Shown: positions 1 to 5,971 of the stretch, piece after piece
Layout of the letters: every line of letters begins with the position of its first letter
How positions within the stretch are numbered: position 1 is the first letter of the stretch
Source of the DNA: JAGLQA01 sp023135565
Lineage (GTDB): Bacteria; Acidobacteriota; Aminicenantia; UBA2199
Length of the DNA: 6,111 bases
Reading direction: 5' to 3'
Assembly: GCA_030639305.1 (NCBI GenBank)
Contig: DAOWCY010000305.1
Span: 1 to 6,111 of the forward strand
The notes under the pieces: model-generated
What the model was told of the DNA's origin: nothing
Seen by the model: the letters and a program-made list of their open reading frames with translations, nothing else
Database searches by the model: none
Translations under genes and position numbers: made by a program

Positions 1-86
1 CAGATAAAGTAATCCGCCCAATCTACATATCAAATGCCCCTTAAAAAAGCTTAGGACACTCTTTTTCTTTTCCAAGTAGCAGAAAT

Positions 87-132
87 GGTGGTATCATTTA
101 AGTGAGCGAAGTAGGGTCAATTTAGGTGAGCG
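87..132. repeat. Tandem near-repeat resembling the end of an IS21-family element
   Basis: Two copies of a roughly 22-base unit lie head to tail. Each has the form GGT, a few bases, TCA, TTTA, then GTGAGCG. The cores are TCATTTAAGTGAGCG (94-108) and TCAATTTAGGTGAGCG (117-132). Multiple short terminal repeats are a hallmark of IS21-family (istA/istB) elements, and motifs of the type GGGTCAATTTAGGTGAGCG recur at such ends. That link is from memory, not a search. No istB coding sequence is visible in the 86 bases to the left, so this is either the outer end of an element lying off the window or a relic. It could also be an unrelated repeat. Confidence 0.4.
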
Positions 133-372
133 CTATAGGTTTCGGAGTGATAAAAAAAATCGGGTTAATAGAGTTGTCTCTCCTGCCCAGGTCAACTCCG
201 GTCATAACAGACAGGTTAAATTTTTCGTCATTACCTAATGTTAATACCAACTAAAAAGCTGGATCACACTCAGCCAGTCCCAGGAAATAGGGGAGATTGC
301 AAACGCTGTATGATAAATCGAACTTTCAAATCACGTGTCCTTAAAATGTTTAATTTTGAAGTCAAGAAAACA

Positions 373-401
373 TTGCAATTCCAAAGTAATTCATGTAAAA
401 T
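373..401 (+). promoter_or_regulatory. Candidate sigma70 promoter for the DUF4062/GT2 operon
   Basis: TTGCAA (373-378) and TAAAAT (396-401) are separated by 17 bases, a 4/6 and a 5/6 match to consensus. Transcription would start near 408, giving a leader of about 33 bases that contains the T11 tract (419-429). It lies just upstream of the first gene with nothing better placed. In AT-rich DNA such matches arise easily, so this is a candidate only. Confidence 0.35.
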
Positions 402-440
402 TAAATTTACGAGTAGAGTTTTTTTTTTTGGACGTAGTAA

Positions 441-1961
441 ATGGCAAGAGTTTATATTTCCTCGACATACGTAGATTTAAAAATTGAGCGGGAAAAATCC
501 ACTCTAGCCGTTCAGCGTCTAGGTCATCACGCCGTTTGCATGGAAAATTATGTGGCCGAGAATGGAACACCCATGGATAAATGTCTGAAAGATGTGCGCA
601 GTTGTGATGCTTATGTTGGCATTTTTGCCTGGAGATACGGACATATACCGGATGGCTACAATAAAAGTTTTACTCACTTGGAATATGAAACCGCAAAAAA
701 GGAAGGAATCCCATGTCTGATTTTTTTGGTAGATGTAGATAAGGAAGCCCGGTGGCGAGTTGAGCATGTGGCCAAAGGAGAGGAACGGAAAAAAATCGAT
801 CAACTACGAATCGACCTCACGAAAGACAATCTTGTCAGTTTTTTTAAGAATGCCGATGAACTGTGCGGCATGGTCAGTGCAGCAGTGAGCAATACAGACT
901 TTTATACTCTACGTTCTCCCTCTCCTTTGTCTAAACAATCAGAACCTGGAGGTGTTATCAGTAAAAAAGATATAAAAACACATAATTTCGATTATATAGG
1001 TAGAAAAAAAGGCCGAATTGCCTTTATTATAGTGTGTGCTTTTATCTTTTTTCTTGTACTATGGAATGAAATTGTAGGCCCCCACATTTCTAAATATTTT
1101 GTTTTGGAAGATATAGATAAATTAATTCACTCTCACTGCTGGATTACATACAATACTAGAAATTTTACTCCAGGAAAAACTCCATACCCCAGCCTAAACT
1201 CGATAAGAAAAGAATTAACCTGGATAAGGAACGCAGGATTTGATGGGATAATTACTTTTTCAAGTGATGGGACTTTTTCAAAAATTCCCGAAATAGCAAA
1301 AGATTTTGGGTTTTCTGTGATAATGGGGGTGTGGGATCCAAACAATCGACAAGAAGTCTCTGCGGCTATCCAAAACAAAAAATATGCGGATGCTTACTGT
1401 GTCGGACATAACGGACTAAACCATATATACTCTTATGATGAACTTGTTAAAACGGTAAACAATATCCGTTTTAATACCAGCCATCCAGTATCAACCACAG
1501 AAAAAATTTCCACCTACCTATCTGATAAGAGACTTATTAAACTTGTAAGTTGGGTTTTCCCGGATGCTCACGTCTCTATTAAATCTGAAAATAGAATCTC
1601 TTTCCTTGCTGATGCTAAGAGAGATGCTATTGAAACCATAAAAATGGCAAATGAAATCGCAGCTATAGATGAAAGACGTACCAAACCTATCCTTTTAAAG
1701 CTGGTAACATATCCGATGGCTGGTATATCCAATGCCTCACTTAAAGAGCAAGCCAATTTTTATATTTTTATTCTTGACAGTTTAAGAGATAGCCAACCAG
1801 AAATTCACATTGATGTTTCTATCTCAGTACATAGTACATTTGATGATCCCTGGAAGACATTTTATCCATTCTATGACTGGGACCCTTACACTGGTTTGTT
1901 AGATAATACTGGAAATCCAAGACCTGCGGCAAAAGAAGTTGTAAGGAGATTAAAAAAATGA
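441..1961 (+). CDS. DUF4062 - transmembrane - GH17-like (pseudoenzyme) fusion protein
   Basis: This 506-residue protein has three parts. Residues 2-150 form a DUF4062 domain: the ISST motif at 6-9 with DLKIER just after, MEN at 34-36, D56, RYG at 65-67 and the SFTHLEYETA segment at 76-85. Residues 192-213 are a single hydrophobic helix preceded by RKKGR, so DUF4062 should be cytoplasmic and the rest outside. Residues 233-503 resemble GH17 beta-1,3-glucanases and glucanosyltransferases: IPEIAKDFGFSVIMGVWDP (282-300), VGHNGL (321-326), PVSTTE (349-354), FDDPWK (467-472) and a GNPRPAA ending. The acid/base position of the usual VGNE motif is Asn324. The nucleophile position of the usual ETGWPS motif reads LVTYPM, giving Leu421. 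Hydrolysis is therefore unlikely, and glycan binding or scaffolding is more plausible. The start is firm because a stop (438-440) abuts ATG441 in frame; the SD (GGA, 430-432) is weak. The gene overlaps the next by four bases. No cellular role is established; I infer glycan-linked signalling. Confidence 0.88.
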   Translation: MARVYISSTYVDLKIEREKSTLAVQRLGHHAVCMENYVAENGTPMDKCLKDVRSCDAYVGIFAWRYGHIPDGYNKSFTHLEYETAKKEGIPCLIFLVDVDKEARWRVEHVAKGEERKKIDQLRIDLTKDNLVSFFKNADELCGMVSAAVSNTDFYTLRSPSPLSKQSEPGGVISKKDIKTHNFDYIGRKKGRIAFIIVCAFIFFLVLWNEIVGPHISKYFVLEDIDKLIHSHCWITYNTRNFTPGKTPYPSLNSIRKELTWIRNAGFDGIITFSSDGTFSKIPEIAKDFGFSVIMGVWDPNNRQEVSAAIQNKKYADAYCVGHNGLNHIYSYDELVKTVNNIRFNTSHPVSTTEKISTYLSDKRLIKLVSWVFPDAHVSIKSENRISFLADAKRDAIETIKMANEIAAIDERRTKPILLKLVTYPMAGISNASLKEQANFYIFILDSLRDSQPEIHIDVSISVHSTFDDPWKTFYPFYDWDPYTGLLDNTGNPRPAAKEVVRRLKK

Positions 1962-3535
1962 ATAATCAAATGACAATCCGTAAAAAACCATATATAGTTC
2001 TGAGTTCATTATTTATCTGGAGTCTGTTGGTTTTTGGGGTAATTTGGCCCTGGATTCATCAAATTGACAGATATGACCTAAAACTTTCAATTCTTGCTCA
2101 CCTAAGTGCTGGAATTTGGTGGGCCGTTTTGTTATGGGCACTACATCATTTAGCATTTCAGGTGGGTGCACTTTTCATAAAAGATTCAGACAAAATCAAC
2201 ATTCGAGGCGAACAACCTCATATCGTCATACTATACCCCACTTGTGATGATTTTAGTCCTGAATGTTGCGAGTCGTGTCTTAACCAGGATTACAATCACT
2301 TTAGAGTTTTGGTTTGCGATGACAGTAAATCTGATGGTTATAAAAAACAAGTTGAGAAATTCTGTAAGAATCATAAAAACTGTACATTGATTCGTCGTCC
2401 CAATAAAACAGGCTTTAAAGCTGGTAATTTAAACTATGCTATCGAAAACTATGTAGAAGAAGAATGGATATTATTAGTTGACGCAGATCAACTATTACCT
2501 CAGGATTACCTCTCAAAATTTGTGAATGCATTGCCAGAGAAAAATGCAAACATTGCATTCATACAAGCATCTCAAGAACCTTACATCAATGAAAAAAGCA
2601 GCCCATTTCAAATTGTCCTTTCACCTGAAATTCAGCTTTATTATCGTCGTGATTTAGGTGTTCGAGAGTCATTTGGGTTTATCCCTGTTCTTGGTCATGG
2701 AGTTATAATCCGTAGATCAGCCTGGAAAGCTGTTGGGAAATTTCCAGAGATTGTATCTGAAGATTTCGCTTTCGTATTACGATTAGCAAAAAAGAAACAA
2801 CAAGGTCTCTATTTAAAAAATGCGACAAGCTATGAGATGTTCCCTTATGATTTTGGAGGATTCATGATTCGTCTGAAAAAATTTTCAGGAGGAACAGCAG
2901 AACTATTCCGCAAAGAACTTTTTTCTTTTTTGTTCAGTTCAGCACAATTGGTCGAAAAGTGGGATTTAATTATGTCGTTGTTCTGGTATGTTATGATGCC
3001 GCTTATAACCATTAATGGCTTTCTTGGTGCGTATGTGTGTCACAATTTTTGGAAAGAAGGAATTTCGTATATTCAGCCAGTTTTACCATATCTTTATACA
3101 TGGCTTTTACTCTCTATATTTTCTCTTACCTATTCTATCACTCAAGGATTCACAAAAACTTTAAAATTTTATTTTTGGTCAACAGCGATCTATGCTGCTG
3201 CTATGCCAATATCCGGATTATCTTTTCTAAAACACATGTTTATTCCAGCAAAATTTAATCGAACCCCAAAAAATCAAGAAAAGGTGAAATTAAATATTAC
3301 GGAATCATTTTTTATGATTATCTTAGGAATAGCGGCTGTGTTTTATGGTTTAAAATGGCTATCTCCCTATAGCCCTATACTTCTAGGACATGGGGTTGCT
3401 TATCTATCTTACCCGCTGTATAATAAATTAAATTCAAATTCATCACTGGGTAAATTCGTAAGATTACTCATTTACCTTCCTGGTACTTTATTAATCTTTG
3501 CGTTGTTTGCTCTATGGAAATGGGGAATATATTAA
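1958..3535 (+). CDS. Membrane GT2 family glycosyltransferase, cellulose/beta-glucan synthase-like
   Basis: This 525-residue inner-membrane enzyme probably uses a UDP-sugar to build or extend a beta-glycan and may export it. Two N-terminal membrane segments (about 12-31 and 47-73) precede a cytoplasmic GT-A domain (88-330). Its motifs are DDS (121-123), TGFKAGNLN (151-159), the DAD metal/nucleotide site (175-177), GHGVIIRRSAW (246-256) and the SED catalytic-base motif (267-269). The position of the processive QxxRW motif reads RLKKFSGGTAE (305-315), so Trp is replaced by Phe and processivity is uncertain. About six more hydrophobic segments follow (335-358, 371-395, 402-427, 449-467, 470-486, 501-521). 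ATG1958 overlaps the previous stop as ATGA and has a good SD (AGGAG, 1944-1948), implying translational coupling with the GH17-like fusion. GH17 domains fused or adjacent to GT2 enzymes occur in bacterial beta-glucan synthesis (NdvB type), which supports a glucan product, but the sugar cannot be read from sequence. Confidence 0.9.
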   Translation: MNNQMTIRKKPYIVLSSLFIWSLLVFGVIWPWIHQIDRYDLKLSILAHLSAGIWWAVLLWALHHLAFQVGALFIKDSDKINIRGEQPHIVILYPTCDDFSPECCESCLNQDYNHFRVLVCDDSKSDGYKKQVEKFCKNHKNCTLIRRPNKTGFKAGNLNYAIENYVEEEWILLVDADQLLPQDYLSKFVNALPEKNANIAFIQASQEPYINEKSSPFQIVLSPEIQLYYRRDLGVRESFGFIPVLGHGVIIRRSAWKAVGKFPEIVSEDFAFVLRLAKKKQQGLYLKNATSYEMFPYDFGGFMIRLKKFSGGTAELFRKELFSFLFSSAQLVEKWDLIMSLFWYVMMPLITINGFLGAYVCHNFWKEGISYIQPVLPYLYTWLLLSIFSLTYSITQGFTKTLKFYFWSTAIYAAAMPISGLSFLKHMFIPAKFNRTPKNQEKVKLNITESFFMIILGIAAVFYGLKWLSPYSPILLGHGVAYLSYPLYNKLNSNSSLGKFVRLLIYLPGTLLIFALFALWKWGIY

Positions 3536-3606
3536 AAATTGGGCTGAATTCCGGCCTGTCTGTGATGTGTACAGTAAAAACATGTTTCGGCTGTTTCCGG
3601 GGAGAT

Positions 3607-3637
3607 CAGGTAGGGTTCAAAACCTACCTGCAATTTT
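3607..3637 (+). terminator. Probable intrinsic terminator after the GT2 gene
   Basis: CAGGTAGG (3607-3614) and CCTACCTG (3623-3630) form a perfect 8-bp stem with an 8-base loop. CAATTTTA follows immediately. The T-run is short, so termination may be inefficient. It sits 72 bases after the GT2 stop and ahead of the consensus promoter at 3702, where the operon would be expected to end. Confidence 0.5.
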
Positions 3638-3681
3638 ACCGGTACTATCCGCACGGCACATGTTCGGTACATAAAGAAAAT

Positions 3682-3702
3682 ACCAAAAAAATATTTTTTG
3701 GT
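3682..3702. promoter_or_regulatory. Palindrome touching the -35 box: possible operator or UP-like element
   Basis: ACCAAAAAA (3682-3690) and TTTTTTGGT (3694-3702) are perfect 9-base inverted arms around ATA. The last T is the first base of the -35 hexamer TTGACA. A repressor or activator site, or an A/T-rich UP-type element for polymerase alpha subunits, would fit this place. As RNA it would be a weak A/U hairpin, and because it lies upstream of the start site it cannot serve the transcript from that promoter. Confidence 0.4.
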
Positions 3703-3730
3703 TGACAGATCGGGAAACTTATTCTATAAT
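3702..3730 (+). promoter_or_regulatory. Consensus sigma70 promoter for the C10 protease
   Basis: TTGACA (3702-3707) and TATAAT (3725-3730) are perfect hexamers with a 17-base spacer, the optimal layout. Transcription should begin near 3737. That leaves a leader of about 97 bases before the protease start, or almost no leader before the small ORF at 3739. The protease therefore looks transcribed independently of the upstream GT2 operon. Confidence 0.75.
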
Positions 3731-3738
3731 ATTCCGGT

Positions 3739-3837
3739 ATGAAATTTGTTTTGGATTCCGATCCGAAAAAAAGAGAAAGTGTCATAAAATCAATCAAGCT
3801 CCGGGGGCACAAAATTATTCTTGGAGGTAAACTATGA
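3739..3837 (+). CDS. Possible 32-residue leader ORF overlapping the protease start
   Basis: An ATG two bases after the predicted transcription start opens 32 lysine-rich codons beginning MKFVLDSDPKKRES and ending in GGKL. The TGA stop overlaps the protease ATG (ATGA, 3834-3837). There is no SD, so it would have to be read as a leaderless message. Its residues resemble the first strand, helix and second strand of a response-regulator receiver domain (an acidic pair, then a helix, then RGHKII), so it may be a relic of one, or chance. The overlap and promoter position suggest coupling, but 32 open codons alone are weak evidence. The protease SD (GGAGG, 3823-3827) lies inside this ORF, so its translation could affect access to that site. 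Confidence 0.3.
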   Translation: MKFVLDSDPKKRESVIKSIKLRGHKIILGGKL

Positions 3838-5327
3838 AAAAAATTCTCTTAACCTTTTTGTTTCTCGTTTTTTGTGTTTCAGCAGCAGCCAATCCGGTTA
3901 ACTTCCGCGAGGCCCGAACCATCGCCCAAAACTGGACTATAATCTTAAGAACCAATTTCCACGAAAACGTCACCCTTGAGGCGGGGACAGGCCGGGAAAT
4001 CATCAAAGAAAATAAAACGGTTGCTTACGTGTTCTCCTATAAACCTACAGGTTTCGTTATCATTGCAGCAGAAGATTACCTGCCGCCGGTCAAGTTCTAT
4101 ACTACCACTTTCGATTTCGATCAGCATGACCGGGCAGTGAAATTCCAAGACACCCTTTTCAGAAACCTGGAAAAAATAATAAAAGAAGTAGATCGCCGAA
4201 AACTTGATATTGATCGTTCTTTCGGGGTTGAGAACCGGGAATTTTTCCAGTTTTTGAGAGGCTATCATAAGTTCCTACAGACCCGGCCTACCGCCCAAAC
4301 CCAGGAGGTCGGCCCCCTGTTGAGAACCAGATGGACGCAGACTGGCGTAGAAAACCTTAAATGCCCGGTTATCGAAGGCTACAGAGCGCCTACAGGCTGC
4401 GTGGCTACCGCTATTGCCCAAATAATGAAGTATCACGAGTTCCCCGGCAGGGGACGGGGAAATCACTCTTACACACTGCACAACTATAATATCCCTCTAT
4501 CCGCCGATTTCGATCACGAATACGACTGGAATAATATGCTCGATTATTACGCCCACGAAAATGTGGGCACAGAGCCGGAACGGGAAGCTATCTCTACTTT
4601 GATGTATGATGTGGGGGTTGCCCTTGAGATGGTTTATACACCTCATTATTCTACAGTTAATCCGATGCTTGCCGTGGATGCCCTGCCGAAGTATTTTAAA
4701 TACTCGAATGAGATCGGATATATTTATAGATTCGGCTATACCGATACTGAATGGTGTGGGTTGGCAAAAGACCAGATCGACCAGGGACTGCCGGTTGCTT
4801 TTACCTTGAGCGGTTCTCCTGACGGAGGACATGAGTGCGTTATAGACGGCTACAGGATTGTCAATCAATCCCGGACTTTCCATATCAACTTTGGCTGGCA
4901 CGGTCTTGATGACGGTTATTATTCGCTGAACGAAGTCCTTGATTTTGCTTATTTACCTGCGCAAGGATTTATTCTCAACATGAAACCGCCGCACTACCGG
5001 TACATAAAAGCTCCGGGAAATATATCGGCAGTCTGTTATAAAAACCAGAGTCTTTTGCAGACCGAGTATCATGCCCATATCACCTGGGACGAAACACCCA
5101 CAGGCGATAATAATATAGATAAATATATAGTTTACAGGAAATTGAGAAAAGACAATGAAAACAAAAAAGAGAGAGTGGCGGAGATCGTCCCGGCAGGTGA
5201 AAAGATATGGACATTTATTACGCCTTCTTTCGACACATGGGAGTATGAATATACGGTTATCGCTGTCGATAGCCTGGGCAATAGGTCGAAGAACCCGGAG
5301 TGGGTTAGGGTCGAACCCTCTTATTAA
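3834..5327 (+). CDS. Secreted C10 (streptopain-like) cysteine protease with inhibitory propeptide and FnIII domain
   Basis: This 497-residue exported protease should cleave proteins outside the cytoplasm. A signal peptide (1-19, MKK then a hydrophobic core and SAAA) precedes a Spi/propeptide-like region (20-155), which includes FREARTIAQNW and the AYVFSYKPTGFVIIAAED segment typical of C10 prodomains. The mature domain runs from about 160 to 385. It has catalytic Cys189 in PTGCVATAIAQIMKY, His333 in GGHECVIDGY, and Asn352 with Trp355 in FHINFGW, so the active site looks intact. Residues 393-494 resemble a fibronectin type III domain (YIVYRK, YTVIAVDSLGNRS), probably for substrate or surface contact. 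There is no obvious C-terminal sorting tag. The start is fixed by an in-frame stop at 3828-3830 and a strong SD (GGAGG, 3823-3827, six bases away). A consensus promoter at 3702 drives it. Its base composition looks less AT-rich than that of the two preceding genes, so the units may have different origins. Confidence 0.92.
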   Translation: MKKILLTFLFLVFCVSAAANPVNFREARTIAQNWTIILRTNFHENVTLEAGTGREIIKENKTVAYVFSYKPTGFVIIAAEDYLPPVKFYTTTFDFDQHDRAVKFQDTLFRNLEKIIKEVDRRKLDIDRSFGVENREFFQFLRGYHKFLQTRPTAQTQEVGPLLRTRWTQTGVENLKCPVIEGYRAPTGCVATAIAQIMKYHEFPGRGRGNHSYTLHNYNIPLSADFDHEYDWNNMLDYYAHENVGTEPEREAISTLMYDVGVALEMVYTPHYSTVNPMLAVDALPKYFKYSNEIGYIYRFGYTDTEWCGLAKDQIDQGLPVAFTLSGSPDGGHECVIDGYRIVNQSRTFHINFGWHGLDDGYYSLNEVLDFAYLPAQGFILNMKPPHYRYIKAPGNISAVCYKNQSLLQTEYHAHITWDETPTGDNNIDKYIVYRKLRKDNENKKERVAEIVPAGEKIWTFITPSFDTWEYEYTVIAVDSLGNRSKNPEWVRVEPSY

Positions 5328-5362
5328 ATCGTGGTGTAGTTAAAGCTGTTAAAATAGACCAG

Positions 5363-5398
5363 GAGCGGCCCCGGCACCGGGGCCGCTCGCTGGCTTTT
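5363..5398 (+). terminator. GC-rich hairpin after the protease, likely terminator
   Basis: GAGCGGCCCCGG (5363-5374) is the exact complement of CCGGGGCCGCTC (5377-5388), giving a stem of 11 to 12 pairs closed by a tiny loop. GCTGGCTTTT follows. It lies 35 bases after the protease stop and between convergent coding regions, so it may act in both directions. The T-run is short and displaced by six bases on the plus strand, but the stem is very stable. Confidence 0.6.
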
Positions 5399-5413
5399 GA
5401 GGAGCTTTTAATG
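5399..5413 (+). promoter_or_regulatory. Orphan ribosome binding site and ATG
   Basis: GAGGAG (5399-5404) stands six bases before ATG5411, an excellent initiation site. The open frame it begins (84 codons to 5665) shows no domain, and its second half lies antisense to the better-supported minus-strand repeat protein. It may be the start of a gene cut off by rearrangement near 5500, or chance. Between 5414 and 5524 I see nothing else. Confidence 0.25.
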
Positions 5414-5524
5414 AAACAACAAACGACGTCCGCACCCTGTGAGGGGTCGAGAAATCACATCGCTGACCGAGTAAACCGGAAAGCTCTTTCTCTTAGCAAA
5501 TTCTCACAGGATATTGGGAAAAGA

Positions 5525-5971
5525 TTATATATCTTTGTCGATATAATAGTAGGCTGTGATGGTGGTGTTCCCGGTTATCGTTATAGATACGTGCCGGTCA
5601 TAGTACTTTACCCCATTTATCAACACGTACTGGAAAGGAATCTCGAACTGGTTCGCGATAGGTAATTGTTCATCTTTTACGTATCCAGGATAGGTGTACT
5701 CAAAAACCTGCCCTTCCTCTATTTTCTCAGTAATCACAGGACCGCCACCACCGGTGCCTTGTGAAGGAGTTTGAGACGAATCTTTCCAACCAAAGGAATA
5801 ACCGCCATAGATGACATCATATTTCGGCAGCGGTTTTTTTTCAAATGAAGCGTATAGGGTGTGGTCTTCCGTCACATTGGTGAAAGTGAAAGAAGGAGCT
5901 AAATTAACCGATGAGCCGTCTACCAGTATTAATTTTGTCTGGTATCCAACATCCGGGAGTATCGAGAAGGT
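5525..5971 (-). pseudogene. 3' remnant of a secreted repeat protein (Bacteroides/Listeria-type repeats)
   Basis: Read on the minus strand, 148 codons run from a stop at 5974-5972 to the TAA at 5527-5525. The reading begins FSILPDVGYQTKL, then LVDGSS and SFTFTNVTEDHTLYASFEKK. This pattern (GYQ, a VDG turn, then a TEDHTLYA strand) is that of the repeats found in large secreted and adhesin-like proteins. A Gly-rich linker (GTGGGG) follows, then a second beta-rich module with LINGVKYYDRHVSITITGN. A GTG at 5875 could serve as a start, but it falls in the middle of a repeat unit and the coding pattern clearly continues upstream of it. The 5' part, including any signal peptide, is missing and replaced by IS-like sequence at about 5972. 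The product was probably a surface or secreted protein; it is now a fragment unless rescued from outside the window. Confidence 0.6.

Larger units (their letters stand above)
1..440. other. Non-coding left flank with IS-like repeats and the operon promoter
   Basis: I see no credible gene here. The longest open stretch (238-474, plus) gives a low-complexity peptide with no recognisable domain, and it runs into the well-supported start at 441. The segment holds a tandem near-repeat resembling an IS21-type end (87-132), a weak inverted repeat GAGTTG/CAACTC (about 170-196), a promoter-like pair (373-401) and an 11-T tract (419-429) just before the first gene. Positions 1-86 and 220-370 show nothing I can name. 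Confidence 0.6.

Noticed and set aside
238..474. 78-codon plus-strand ORF in the left flank
   Set aside because: No domain, no SD and low-complexity content; it passes through the T11 tract and overlaps the firm DUF4062 start in another frame.
207..3563. Inverted match ACAGACAGG (208-216) with CCTGTCTGT (3555-3563) around the operon
   Set aside because: Nine bases is within chance expectation for a 6 kb window, and there is no extension on either side, so it is not evidence for element boundaries.
3514..3705. 63-codon ORF after the GT2 gene
   Set aside because: It overlaps the GT2 end out of frame, covers the terminator hairpin and ends at the promoter -35; no SD or recognisable sequence.
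4497..4901. 134-codon minus-strand ORF
   Set aside because: Antisense shadow within the protease catalytic domain, which is strongly supported by motifs.
5411..5665. 84-codon plus-strand ORF with a good SD
   Set aside because: Only the start site is convincing; the second half is antisense to a recognisable repeat protein. It is kept as an orphan start site, not a gene.
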